A stretch of 64,000 nucleotides of DNA. Origin: Craspedostauros australis. Lineage: Eukaryota; Bacillariophyta; Bacillariophyceae; Mastogloiales; Achnanthaceae. The translations under genes were made by a program, and so were the position numbers. The stretch's first letter is position 1. The number at the start of each line of letters is the position of its first letter. The stretch is from positions 310,001-374,000 of the forward strand of contig JAMXDE010000039.1 of the NCBI GenBank assembly GCA_026770025.1. Direction: 5' to 3'. Below, one piece after another: positions 52,221 through 63,237 of this stretch. The notes under the pieces are model-generated. The model saw only the letters and a program-made list of their open reading frames with translations. It was not told the origin of the DNA and did not search any database.

Positions 52221-54616
52221 ATGGCGCCATTCAAAGCCCAACCCATGCGACGCTCTTGCCCCATGGCAATGCTCATGCTGCTCTGGACAGCCAGCCTCTT
52301 CGTGCCGTCTCTGGCGGCGCCGGCCTTCATGGGCGGAAGCCTGGGCGAAGAGATGAGCAACGCCATTGGTGCCACCCGCAGTCTCGAAGAAGCGCCCCCG
52401 TGCAGCCTCTGCCGCAACTTGCTTTCTCCGGTGCCGACAAAGCTGAACGCCACGTTCACCTACAAGAACGAGACCTTGTCCTGCGAGGTTCTCTACAACG
52501 AGACCCTGGCGTTCAGCGACGAGGAGTGCACTGCCTACGAGTTCGGCCCCGACGCGAGGTTCTACGAAGACGCTTGCGGATGCACGCCCTTCTGCGAAGG
52601 CTGCCCCGGATTGGAGATGAAGAACAAAGACGGCGTCTACTACGACGGTATCCTCGCACGCGGCTGCGCCGAGGCACACAGTGGTGCTGGAGCCTTCCTC
52701 GTCGGAGATGAGTGTTTGCGCTATCAGTTTCTTGCAAGGGAGCCGTGCTTCTGCGCTCCTTTTGACGAAGAAGTCGACGCTTCGGAGTTTTCCTTTGAGC
52801 CCTCTTCGACCCCCTTGACGCCCGACAGCCCGTGCTTCGAACGGTCGATTGATGTCTTTTTCGCGTCGAGATCGGTCCACCACAACGCGAGCGAAGACTC
52901 GCGATGGGTATTCTGCCCCAACACTGTGCAGACCCTCAACACGTACAACTACGCCCTGGGAATCTTCACCCTGCAGCCCCCAATCCTCGGCATCCCGAAT
53001 GCTCACTACCTCTGCGGCGAAGATGGGTCAAGCCAAAACAACTGCATCTTTGACCTTGGCGAGGCTCAGTCGGTCTTCTTCGAAGAAATGGAAACCATCA
53101 CGGTCCAAGGCTTCACGTTCCGGGGCAGTCTACTTGCCTCGAGCATGAGGTTCACAGGGCGCGTCACGTTCATCGACTGCATCTTCAGAGTAAGTTACAC
53201 TACCACAAAACGTGTCGGGGCGGCACTGCTTGCTGAAACAACAAATATGAGGCAAGCACTTGTGTGTCCATCCTGTTTGCGTGGCCAACTTTGCTATCTA
53301 CGTTCTTGTATCTCTGGTCAGCAACATGTTGATGGGAGCATCATCACTACTCTATTCTGCTCCGTGTCTGTTCACCCGCCCGCCTGCATGGAATGCGCCA
53401 CGCCCATAGTGCAAACTGCAATGCGCTCTGCGTACTCGTGCGAAACGCGACGTCCAACCAAGCATCTCACCAATACCGATATGTCATCTTCCTTTCTGCC
53501 TGTCTATCTATATATCTACGTCTATCGATGCATGTTGCTGGCTCAACATCTGCCTACCATGCGCATCCCTCCATCTACCCGCGGTGCCTGCTTAAAGGAC
53601 ACGGTGACAGAATCCGTCGTATTTGCAACTGCCCGGAGGATTAACGGAAATTTCGTGTTCGAGACTGAAGCCTTTCTCTCTTTCGTTAACTGCACCTTCC
53701 TCGTAAGTACCGTCGGATCCAAACGTTGCCATGTACATGAAGGCAGTTGCCTCGCCCCCCACCAGCGATCGAAACTTGCAAAATTCTTGCGCAGCCCGAG
53801 GCCAAGCGCGTATGCACTCCTACGCTGACCACAATCTTCATCGCTGTGTGCTGCACCGATGGCTCGTGCAAACGTCATGCCTCACGTCATTCCTCGCTCT
53901 CCTCGATCCTCTCCTTTGCTTTGCCTCGGTCATCGCAGGATAACACAATCGTCGCCACATCCAGGACCAAAGCCCAGGCATACTCGGAGCAGTTTGGGTT
54001 GCAGGTCAGCTTTGACGGTTGCATCTTTCAAGGTGCAAGCACAGACATTGACCTTGCCAATCCCTGCCTTGGGTGCCGCTCGCAAGCGATATTTATGTCG
54101 AGCGCCACAAAACTCACCATCAAGAATTCATGCTTCATCGACAGCACCTTCGTCGGTGCTATGATCATGGCTTCGCAGGACGCAAACCCCAATCCAACGG
54201 TCGTCGAAGTGTCGAACAACTTCGTCCAAAATGTGACTTCGGTGGCCCACGGTGGTTGCCCAACCATGCTGACCTTTGCAGCCTCCGGAGCTGCTGTATG
54301 CCTCGCAAATGCATTCAAGGCCCAAGCATGCCCCAGGACTTTTGTCGATGTCACGTTGTCTCCAAGTCAAATGCCCAGCACCGGTCGCGTTCTATTCACG
54401 GACGCTCCATCCCCAATCGCATCTATGGCACCTACGGGCGTTGTGGTTGCTACCGAAGTCCCTACTGCAATCCCTACTGCAATCTCTACTGCAATCCCTA
54501 CTGCAATCCCTACTTCTGCTCCAACCGAATCTGGTGTCGTGCGGCTCCAATATGGACAGGCGGCAGTGATCGTGCTTGCGGCCGCGGCCGCATCCGCGAT
54601 GCAGGCTCTCCTCTAA
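52221..54616 (+). CDS. GPI-anchored beta-helix-like surface protein B (three exons)
   Basis: Exons 52221-53189, 53598-53702 and 53939-54616 (introns 408 and 236 bp, GTAAGT donors) give 583 residues. The start has a signal peptide ending near SLAAP. Cys modules follow (CSLC, ACGC, CEGC, CFC), then a part shared with protein A: a CFERS/CF-x-D-L start, FCPNT, YLCGEDG-x5-NNCIF, and a VQGFTF strand. Beta-helix-like units end in DCIF, NCTF, GCIF and NSCF, several right before an intron. The tail has PTAI repeats and a hydrophobic Ala-rich end like a GPI signal. The acceptor before 53598 ends in AAG, weaker than the others. It lacks most of the long PS-rich linker of protein A. Confidence 0.78.
54461..54508 (+). 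repeat. 12-bp coding tandem repeat (CCTACTGCAATC)
   Basis: Four units, one with a single change, that encode repeats of Pro/Ser-Thr-Ala-Ile in the stalk region of surface protein B. Confidence 0.85.
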
Positions 54617-55704
54617 GATGGAAGGTCCTGAACGCCCTGCCAACTATACCGCCGCTGTGCAACGCCGCATAGTCTTGCATGCAGTGGAGCAGCCACAGAT
54701 CTTGCTCGCTCGGCTTCAAGTATTGATGTGAAACATCCTGCGTGTTGTCATGGAAATGGTGCATAACACAACACAAACAGCGCAGGCAGCAACGAGGCAA
54801 GAGCATATTCCACAGAAAATACAAACAATAACTTTTAATCATTCTATGTAAGCATTCAACTGTTATATCTGTATAAAAGCAGTTCAACGGGTTCGTGATG
54901 GCAAGAGCATCCGTCTCCGAGCAGCTTCGTGTCTACGCACGAGTAGCTGTGATGGCATGGCAATCGAAGATGGCGTTCTGCCGGTGAGCAACAGAGATTG
55001 AAAAGCTGTGTAGTTCAAAACAAACAGATAGACGTCCAGGCAGACGGTACACAAGGAGCCATACATGTAGACATGCGTGCTCGGACGAAGAAAGGAGAAA
55101 CATGCGTGCATACTCTGCACATGCAGACATGACGCAGAGACGGCATCTAAAGGCGATGGGATTCACACCTTCGCGCTCCGAGAACATACGTCGAAAGACT
55201 TGTTCCAGTTGTACTTTCATGGCACCTCCTTTGTGTATTAATCCCTTGTACTGGCACCTGCGGACAGCTTCACGGCAAAAACACCGTCTCCGCAGTGTCA
55301 CAGGACTTTAGCGGACCTTGGGATTCCATCGCTGCATGATACCTTGACGGTGCTCCAACGCTCTCTGCGTCGTGTAACTTCGATCTCACACTTGCGAATG
55401 CTATTCGACTGAGTACAATAGGAGCGAGCGATAGCGATGTCCCGCTGTGACAGTCTCAGTTTCGCAAATCAATGTGGGTGTGCTTATTATGTATGTTTAT
55501 GTTTATTTGTATCGATGGGCTTGGACTTGTATTCGGCGATGGCCAAAGGAGATCTGCCGACTCATTTGGTGGTTTTCCCGATCAACGCCTTGCCTTCGCT
55601 TGGCAAAGAGCTGTGATCCGGCAACGAGCAGTGATCTCGTGCTCCAAATCTCTCTGCTGATATGGAGACACCCCTGCCACTCAGGGATTGCAGGTAAGCA
55701 TTTC
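54617..55704. other. Convergent intergenic region
   Basis: About 1.09 kb between the 3' ends of surface protein B and the codon-biased secreted protein. A TATAAAA sequence at about 54871-54877 has no gene behind it. Nothing else recognised. Confidence 0.45.
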
Positions 55705-57102
55705 TTATGCCATGACACCGGCCATCAAAGTTGCTGCCATTCCCATGCCCATACCGAGCGACATGATGGTGGAGCCGATGCTGGATGCATCAGAGGTATC
55801 CTCAACCTCGAGCGTGCGGATGTCCTTCGTTCCGTACATGACCTTGAGCTTGGTGGTGTCATCCGGGATGTCAGACGACTTCACCTCAATCTCGTATGCT
55901 CCCATCATGTTGGTCTTTCCCTCGGTCACCTTGGTGCCATCTTCGGTGGTGATCTTCACGTCCAGATCCGCCATCATTAGCAAGTCCGCATGAGATCCAA
56001 GCACGAAGTTGGATTCCTGGGCGAGATCGAGCTTCAGCTGGTGTGTTTCTTGGCGGTCTGCGTTGTCGGTGGTGCTGACTGGGCCAATACCTGGACAGTT
56101 TATGTACATTGGTGTTGGGATGAAGGCGACTCCGTTGGCGGGGGTAAGCTCGGTGTTGATGGAGATCTGATCGGCCATGTAGTTGATTGGGAGCTCGGTG
56201 ACCCAGAACAGCTGCCACAGGGGAGAGTATCCCGCATCTGGGCGGTCGAGTTCGATCAGATTGCGCATGCCGGCATCGCTTGGTCCGCCATGGTTGCCCT
56301 TCTCGGCCGAAACACCACGGGTGAACTGGTTCAAATGCCACAGTGAGATGGCTGTGACGGCGGTCTTGTTGGCGAAAGCGGTAACGACTGGGATGGCGTA
56401 GTCGGCATCATCTGGCTGCTCGCGAGTGGTAGGGTTGAAGTAGTCAAATGCAGACTGGTCGTTGACTTCGAAGATGAAGGTCTGAACCTCCTGTCCCTTG
56501 AAGAAGGCGGTGATGGGCTTGATGGGGGCGGTTGCGGCCTTGTCCACTGGGCTCTGAAGGGAGGATCCAGTTGGAACGACTGGGAAGTTCAGGATGATGT
56601 CGGTCTCCTTGAGGGTATTGCCACTGGTGATGACATCCCCGGCACTCTTGAAGGTGTCTGCAACATAGGTATCATCAACCATGACGAACTTGACGTTCAT
56701 GAAGTCGGAATAAGAGTTGCCATTGCTGGTGTGGAACTCGAGGATTGGCTTTCCAACAACACCGGTGAAGTCTCCGGTGGTGGTTGCCATCATGACCTCC
56801 TGGATTGGGACATCCGAGGCTGGGCTCATGTTTGGTGGTCCCTTGATGAGACCTGGGTAGGTAGGTGGAGTGAAGCCGCGGAACTTGTAGTAGTGGGTGA
56901 GGCGGTTGTTGTACCAGCATCCATGGGCGGCGAACTTCTTGTTGACCTTGTCGTAGTCCATGTTCTGTGGAGAGATAATGGTGGCCTCGTAGACAGTGGC
57001 AGGGACGGTGGCAATGTAGTCATCGCCAATCGCAGCCATGGCGTTGTCGGCGGCCATGGCGATGGCAGTGACGATGAAGGCAGTGGCCTTTTGGAAGTTC
57101 AT
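55705..57102 (-). CDS. Secreted protein with GPI-like tail, strongly codon-biased, unknown function
   Basis: 465 residues in one exon. Residues 1-23 form a signal peptide (Ala-rich, cut near AMA). The mature part is free of long low-complexity runs and seems to be a beta-rich globular domain, with HGCWYNNRLTHYYKF near the start, then GMRNLIELDRPDAGYSPLWQLFW in the middle and INCPGIGP later. The C-terminal 25 residues are hydrophobic and Met/Ala/Gly-rich, like a GPI or membrane anchor signal. Codons end in C or G almost throughout (GCC, GTC, AAC, AAG and TAC dominate), more strictly than in neighbouring genes, which suggests very high expression. Similar secreted proteins of unknown function exist in algae and bacteria; no enzyme motif is recognised. 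Confidence 0.82.
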   Translation of the reverse strand: MNFQKATAFIVTAIAMAADNAMAAIGDDYIATVPATVYEATIISPQNMDYDKVNKKFAAHGCWYNNRLTHYYKFRGFTPPTYPGLIKGPPNMSPASDVPIQEVMMATTTGDFTGVVGKPILEFHTSNGNSYSDFMNVKFVMVDDTYVADTFKSAGDVITSGNTLKETDIILNFPVVPTGSSLQSPVDKAATAPIKPITAFFKGQEVQTFIFEVNDQSAFDYFNPTTREQPDDADYAIPVVTAFANKTAVTAISLWHLNQFTRGVSAEKGNHGGPSDAGMRNLIELDRPDAGYSPLWQLFWVTELPINYMADQISINTELTPANGVAFIPTPMYINCPGIGPVSTTDNADRQETHQLKLDLAQESNFVLGSHADLLMMADLDVKITTEDGTKVTEGKTNMMGAYEIEVKSSDIPDDTTKLKVMYGTKDIRTLEVEDTSDASSIGSTIMSLGMGMGMAATLMAGVMA

Positions 57103-59446
57103 GTTGTCGAGCTGTCGTTTGTCTGCTGTTTTGGTTGTTTGAGTGTGGAGTGTTTGCTGTTGGTTGGTTTGCTGATGCCTTTGCCTTTGTGTTTGCTTTG
57201 TGCTGAGCTTGGGTTTGTGAGGTGAGAGGAGTGAGGAACGGAGATGTTCCTGTCCTCCACGACGAGGCTCCCAAGAGATACCATGTCAAAGCATGCAATC
57301 AACCAGAGCGGACGCGGTGGGATGTTGGTGCCCTTGGCGGTGTCTCGCCAAAGATCGTTGGACTCGCAACTGATCCCTTTGTCATGGCAGTATCCGGAGG
57401 CTGAGTACTTGTGGCACACGAACAGGTACATCTCCCATTTCCAATGACGTTGGGGGAGTAGTCCAAGTCCTGCATTGCCAAGGAACAAACCAAGGATGTT
57501 TGATGGAAGACAGTTTGTTCGTTGATGTGCATGCAGTTGTGTGGTTGCGAGAGTGGGTTCATTTTTGTGGAGTTCCTGTTCGCAAGATCGCAGAATGCAC
57601 AGAGAGGTTACTTTCGCAGGACATGGTCGTCTGCCTCATCGTTCTTTCTGTTCAAGGAGTAAGCGACCGGTGAAGTTGCCATCACATCATCGCAAATGTC
57701 GCCGAGAGTAGACAATCTCGGTGATTTCTCCACGTTTCTCACCTCGCCGCAACACAGCCCTCCAGTTACGCGCTCGTACGCGCAGGGAAGAACGCAAGTG
57801 CGAGCATTCTGCAGTGTTGAGTAGCCGTAGAGTAGATTCCAGTAGAGTTGGCACATCGCACATGTGGCTGTTGGTGATGTTGACGCACGTATCTTTGGCC
57901 GCTTCGCTCGTGCTGGTGCTGTCGGCGAAGCTGCTGTAGGTTCCACATCTGTTGCATAGTAGTGGCTGGAGGAGACGGAACCAAACCGCCGGCGCCGAAA
58001 CAGAAACGGCGAACTTGCGATGCTGCCTGTTATGCTAAAATCGTGGCAACCTCTCCGCCAAGAGACAGCTGCTTGTGTGCGCACTCGTAAGACGAAACAC
58101 GAACGAATACTATACTTGTTCGTGTGGCACATATGATCATCCCTTGGCGTCGTGTTGCTTTGCGGACTGGACCTGCATCCCTGTTGAGATTGCCTTGCAA
58201 GACCAAAGAGGAGAGACATCTGAACTGCTCCCGACCGAAGCGCAACTTCGCTCAATCAACCAACTGCCTGCTTGTCGTTCATTTGAGAGGGGGAGGGGAC
58301 GGAATCGATTGTTCTGCCATGGCACATCAGTACCCTCCAGCGCAGGAACGTGGATGCGCCACGGTTTGATGTTCATTCTCCGGCGCAAGATCACTCTGTA
58401 CTCGTAGAGCAAAGTAACGCACACTCTCAGGCTGATGTGCCAAGATCAAACAAGAGAGTAATCAACCTCAGCACGCCTTTGTTTTGTTGCCTCTCAGGTC
58501 TGTTCTGCACAGTCACATATCTGAAAGGTGTGCGATGATTCTCCTAAGGTTGATCCCAATGGTCTCCGCGTCACTTCTTCATCCGTTTGAAAATGGTAGA
58601 AGTTAGACTTCTTGTCTTGTCCAAAACAAAAACAATTACTTACTTGCCGCAACCTAATTTAACGGACATGTTGGAATACTGATGCATCAAAGTTGATTGT
58701 GGGACATACTAGATTTGCACCACAATATGACCCCGGGCGACTTCCATGAACAATCTATCGCCAATGCCCATGCTTGTTGGGTAATCTGTCTCCAGAGAGA
58801 ACAGTTGCACATGCTCTACCATTTATGTTTTGTTTCCCATGCATTCATCCTTGAATGCCCCAACTTGCTGGTTGTCATCTAAAAGTACTCTCCAGGAAGT
58901 AGAATCCTCTACTTTGCTGGGGGTGTCAACGATTCGGAAGCTGGTCGATTCATTCGAATAAAAACTGCTCCAAACACTGCTAACGATGACTGTGGGCACG
59001 GCTTTGGCAAGGAACTGAGATCTGTCACTCGCTTCACACGAACACTCCCACGGGGATCGTCTCGCCATTCACATCATCAGAGCTGATCGCAAGGATCGCA
59101 GGGCGAGAGACAGAGCCTCGGATACAGAACGCGCCAACGTTGGTGCTGTTATCGCTTTTGGCTTGGTTTGGTTATCGGACCCCACGCCGAAATCGTGGCC
59201 GTCGCAGGACGATACAAGTCGAATAGAGTGATATCCTTTCCTCCTATAATAGCTACCAGAGTCGTCTTCGGCTGGAGAAGCTGCCGCCGGGGAGTGCATG
59301 GGCTGGGGATCGGTTCAACAAGGAACTGCAGCAGCAACCGAAGAAGGGGATCGGCAGCGCTTGGTCCATCTGAAAGACCATTGGTCGTTGGATCGCCACC
59401 AGTCAAGCCAAGGGCCGTCGATTTCACCGACGCATCGCACACAAAG
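57103..59446. other. Long intergenic region
   Basis: About 2.3 kb with no convincing gene. The promoter of the codon-biased secreted protein should lie near 57103-57500. Longer frames at 57608-58255 (minus) and 58075-58407 (plus) overlap each other and have no domain or signal. An AT-rich part with TATAAT-like sequence lies about 59244-59250, before the PRKCSH-like gene. Confidence 0.5.
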
Positions 59447-60079
59447 ATGTTCGATGATACCAAACTTCGGAAACGACGGCATGACCATTCCACCAACGAT
59501 ACCGTGCTCCCGCACCACTACCCGCAACAGCACCAGCATCAAGCGCAGAAGGGTGCCTCCACGCCCAAATCGCATAAACGAGTCTTCAAAAAGAAGAGGT
59601 ATCATCGGCGGACGGTGTTTTGGAACCTCCTGCGGACGTGCCTGGGTGGCATGGCGGCGAGCGTCGTATCTGGGTCGTTATCCTTGATGCTGCTGCCATC
59701 CGAGTGGATACAGGTCGATTACAAGCATCAGGTTCAAAACGCCGCAAGCCGTGTGGTCCAAAACATACGTCGGCGGCGACATCCGAATCATGGCGATCGC
59801 AAACCGACCACCTCCAGCATGGACGAAGTGCTGCAACAGCAAAAATTCACATGTTCCGATGGTGTCACGATAGCGTACTTGAACGACGGGTATTGCGATT
59901 GTGAGGATGGCATGGATGAACCGAACACCCCCGCATGCTCCTACCTGACGATCCAAGATGCCGTCTTTCATTGCGTGGACGGCACCACGACGATCTACGC
60001 TTCCAGGATACTAGATGGCGTCAGGGATTGTCCGGATGGCAGCGATGAGGACGAGAATTCTGGGTTGGTGCTGTCGTAG
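59447..60079 (+). CDS. Small type II membrane protein with PRKCSH/LDLa-like Cys domain
   Basis: 210 residues from the ATG at 59447; no earlier in-frame ATG exists. The N-terminus is His/Lys/Arg-rich and cytosolic in type. A membrane helix follows at about 50-75 (LLRTCLGGMAASVVSGSLSLMLL). The lumenal part ends in a Cys-rich domain: KFTCSDG, then NDGYCDCEDGMDEP, ACS, FHCVDG, and finally ILDGVRDCPDGSDE. This is the calcium-binding N-terminal domain seen in glucosidase II beta (PRKCSH) and LDL-receptor class A repeats. The protein stops right after the domain, so the long helical and MRH parts of glucosidase II beta are missing. An ER or Golgi membrane role is inferred. Confidence 0.75.
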   Translation: MFDDTKLRKRRHDHSTNDTVLPHHYPQQHQHQAQKGASTPKSHKRVFKKKRYHRRTVFWNLLRTCLGGMAASVVSGSLSLMLLPSEWIQVDYKHQVQNAASRVVQNIRRRRHPNHGDRKPTTSSMDEVLQQQKFTCSDGVTIAYLNDGYCDCEDGMDEPNTPACSYLTIQDAVFHCVDGTTTIYASRILDGVRDCPDGSDEDENSGLVLS

Positions 60080-60541
60080 CGGAGGCTGGTGCTCGTGCTC
60101 AATTTTCATGGTTCACAGGAGTACTTCGTTCGAGTGCGCTGAGCAGCGAATGTCGCATCTTTGCGTGGGCAGTCAATGAATGCTGCAATGGATAGGGACG
60201 TTCGCGACGGCGGAGAAGAATGATCCTTGCTGTGGAATGGAGAGAACAAGGCGAGCCTCAGCGCGTCGCGCTTCATCTTGTTGCTACGTCAGTCCGTGTG
60301 CGACACTGAAGACTGAGCACGATGCGTGCTCGCCAGCATACGTACGTGTATCCGCAAGCATATTCGCGACAGCAACACCCTAACCTTCGGATCTTGAATA
60401 TAATAGATGCACAAACTGATCCAGCAACAAGGAAGAATTCGTCTGCCTTTCCACTTATCTCAGCTGCTCTCGTCAGAGTGCGGAGATTGCCGTACAGCAT
60501 GATCACCAGAACTACTACCTCTTTATGAATGGTCGGTCATA
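60080..60541. other. Intergenic region up to TIR element
   Basis: About 460 bp. No gene or structure seen. It ends with the TA dinucleotide (60540-60541) that flanks the element. Confidence 0.5.
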
Positions 60542-60563
60542 TCCACGGTGATTTTTCGTCGCG
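60542..60563 (+). repeat. Left terminal inverted repeat
   Basis: 22 bp that match the inverted sequence of 63219-63240 at 20 positions; the two differences are C/T changes. Confidence 0.8.
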
Positions 60564-60578
60564 ATAATGGACCCAAGA

Positions 60579-60592
60579 TGCGTCAGGACGCA
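60579..60592. repeat. Subterminal palindrome, left copy 1
   Basis: A perfect 14-bp palindrome TGCGTC-AG-GACGCA, 37 bp inside the left end. Confidence 0.8.
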
Positions 60593-60617
60593 AATTTCGA
60601 GACAATTTTCGATCTTT

Positions 60618-60631
60618 TGCGTCAGGACGCA
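60618..60631. repeat. Subterminal palindrome, left copy 2
   Basis: The same 14-bp palindrome, again followed by AA, 39 bp after the first copy. Confidence 0.8.
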
Positions 60632-61252
60632 AATGGAGAATTAGTGCGACAATTTAACACGAGGGATAAATTACATCGACTTGTTGGACTCAGCGCCACA
60701 AAACTCTCTCCTTCTTGTGTGGATTTCCTTCGTGTTATTTTCTTAGCTCTTGTCTCGTGTTATTTTCGCGCAGTGTTCAGTGTTCTCTGCATCAAGCACA
60801 TACTCTAGAGGATGCTGTCGTTTGCAGTGATCAGGAAGATACCAACTCCAGTTTGTTGGTACCATATCAGTAATTGCACTACTATGATGCCATAACTGTG
60901 GTGCTTTCTTTAGCTTTCCGTGTGTTCATGTCTCTTCAATTACTTATTTTTCTTCGTGTGCCAATAGGACCTGCGGTCCTTTCCGTTCTTCCTCCACGTC
61001 ATCCTGTGCCTCTCCAGGCAGCTTCACACGACATCAGTGTCTCATTCATTCCTTGCGAGGCGAGATGTGCGTCTTAGCTTGTGTCTGCATCTGTGTTGCT
61101 TCCTCCTTCCATTGGGTCCCAACCTCATTAGATGTTCCTGTCGAATCAAGATCGCCATCCATGTGCTTCTCTTTCAAGCAAAGATTGCTTGCTTCATTGA
61201 GAAACATGAATGTGTTAGTACAAATGTGAATAAGATAACAACGGAGCAAGTC

Positions 61253-61684
61253 ATGCAGTGTTGGCATCCAGCAGCGGTCTCTGTGAGGGAGAAGGCGAAT
61301 GCAGAGTGGGGAGATGACATGCTTCAGGTAGGAGGAGATCCAGATATGGTCCAAGAGATGCTCTGCCAGCTGAGGAGTTGGAGCAACATGGACAACATGG
61401 AGCCAAGAGCACCAACGCGAATCCAAGAAGCAGTCAATGCCCAACAAGTGATCGGATGGGGTATGATGGTGCGTGGGCGTTGGGTGAGGCAGTGGAGGAC
61501 AATACAGGAGTCCGTGATGATGGAGGAAGAGCTCCCAATGAAGCCAGCGAACTGGAGAGGCATAGCCGTTCGAGGGCTGTGGGAGGTTCAACAGAAGCCA
61601 TGGGAAGCACGCAACCGTGTGCTACATGACCAGGATGGACGCAAGCGCGCGGCAGCCAAGGAAAAGAAGTATGAGCCAGGGTGA
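61253..61684 (+). pseudogene. Possible coding fragment inside the TIR element
   Basis: A frame of 143 residues from an in-frame ATG. The composition is protein-like, with QQVIGWGMMVRGRWVRQW, then an RGLWEVQQKPWEARNRVLHD segment. The W-x-x-RN-x-x-LH pattern loosely recalls the C-terminal tail of retroelement polyproteins, including the W-x-x-RND-x-LFH segment near the end of the LINE ORF2 in this window. No start context, intron or complete domain is seen, so it is more likely a captured or decayed fragment than a working gene. Confidence 0.3.
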
Positions 61685-63140
61685 ACGAGCAATGGGCGAT
61701 CGGAGGCGGAGGTATCCTGGCCACAGACCAAGCCCTCATGACGAATGTGGCGAGAGTGGAGGTGGTGAGGTGGCCAGTGGATGCTCAGAGCCGGTGAGTG
61801 AAGCATGTGTAAGCTGCATGGATAAGGGCCCAGGCAGTTGAGCAGCAACAACGTGCAGCAACGCAGGAGAGAAGAGGAGTACGCCAAGGACTCACACACG
61901 CGGTTAGAGGGCAACGACAAGAAACGGGTCTGTGCAAACGACGGTTATTCGGGGCCTTGGGAGGAAGGGCGAACAAGCAACAATATGGAACACGGATCAG
62001 TGCATGAGGTTCGTGAAAGAGCATAGCGGGCACAAGTCGGATGCCCAGTGCGGTATGTTTGATGGCCCATGGTGCTGACAAATCGTGGTAGGCTAGGCAG
62101 TGAGAGACACAGGGAAGTCGTTTCAGCGCAATCGGCCCTAGGCTCGTTGTAGGCGGCCAACACTAAAGCCTTCAAGGTGACTTTGTATGCGGAGGACATT
62201 CAGTGACTTATTATTGTTCTTATTAACGTGAATAAGAAGATGTACATATTTGATAGCAGGACGGCAATCGGATTCATCCAGATTCTGGCAACAAATATGG
62301 CTGCCAAGAATGCAGTCACCACCCCACACATTCGTTTCTGCCAACCAAAGGGGACTCATTTGACAATGGTGCGGATGCGCATACTGGCAAACATGATATG
62401 CTTCTCTTGTATGTATGCCTCATGTGGTCTTAGAACTGAACTCCGCACAGGAAGGACATTCATGCCCTCGATGGTGTGAGCTCTTGCCTGTGACCCTGTT
62501 TGCGGCGGGGATGCGCTGAGTGTTGGAAGTCCAAATCTGGAAAGCACAAGTGTGAGGACAAATGAAGGAGCATCCCTTTGAATTTGAAGCGATACGGAAT
62601 GAACGAGAGCCTTGTACTTGTGTGACAAACAAGTGGTTGATGATCAATGTACAGAGGCGAATCGTCGTGCCGAAGGCACGAAGTGTGTGCCTCAACCAAC
62701 TCCACAGACAGCATGGAGCTGATGGGTGACTGGAAGCACTCTTTGAACACAGAAGTATCAAACATAGGCAGCCAAGCTGGCAAGGAGAGTGGTAGGATCA
62801 CAACAGGAAGGAGGACGACAGAGCCTGATAAACATACCTGGCTCCTTTTCTCCTCTTCGCAAGCAGGAGAGCATGCACGAGGTAAATAAGGCAATGTACA
62901 ACACATACATCACTAATATATGCATTGCAACATTCAGAGAGTTGTTTCGATACTATTGTTGCTGGATGTGGAGCGCAGATAAGATTTGCATCCGTCAGTA
63001 CAAAACAACACGGTAAAACACACAGTATTTGTCCAAAAGCACAGGCGACAAACGACGACAGCGAACGATTTTTTTACGAGTGTTCGAGTGAGTCACATCA
63101 TTTTTCGCCCCGTGTTAAATCTCCACGTTAAATTCAATTT

Positions 63141-63154
63141 TGCGTCCTGGCGCA
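63141..63154. repeat. Subterminal palindrome, right copy (imperfect)
   Basis: TGCGTC-CT-GGCGCA, one change from the perfect 14-bp palindrome. Confidence 0.7.
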
Positions 63155-63180
63155 ACCAATTTTATCCATCCGGGTACTTT

Positions 63181-63194
63181 TGCGTCAGGAGACA
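63181..63194. repeat. Subterminal palindrome, right copy (degenerate)
   Basis: TGCGTC-AG-GAGACA: the left arm is intact and the right arm has two changes. Confidence 0.6.
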
Positions 63195-63198
63195 AAAA

Positions 63199-63237
63199 AC
63201 GGTGATTTTGCGTCCTGACGCAACAAAAAATCACCGT
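63199..63237. repeat. Terminal hairpin with embedded palindrome
   Basis: An inverted repeat with arms ACGGTGATTTTGCGTC (63199-63214) and its complement at 63217-63237, interrupted by about 5 extra bases. It contains a perfect copy of the 14-bp palindrome (63209-63222) and overlaps the right terminal repeat. Confidence 0.75.

Noticed and set aside
54871-54877. Canonical TATAAAA box on the plus strand
   Set aside because: No open frame or RNA gene could be recognised downstream before the next minus-strand gene.
57608-58255. Minus-strand frame of 215 codons
   Set aside because: No domain, no signal, overlapped by an opposite frame of similar quality, and Cys/Arg-rich composition typical of non-coding translation.
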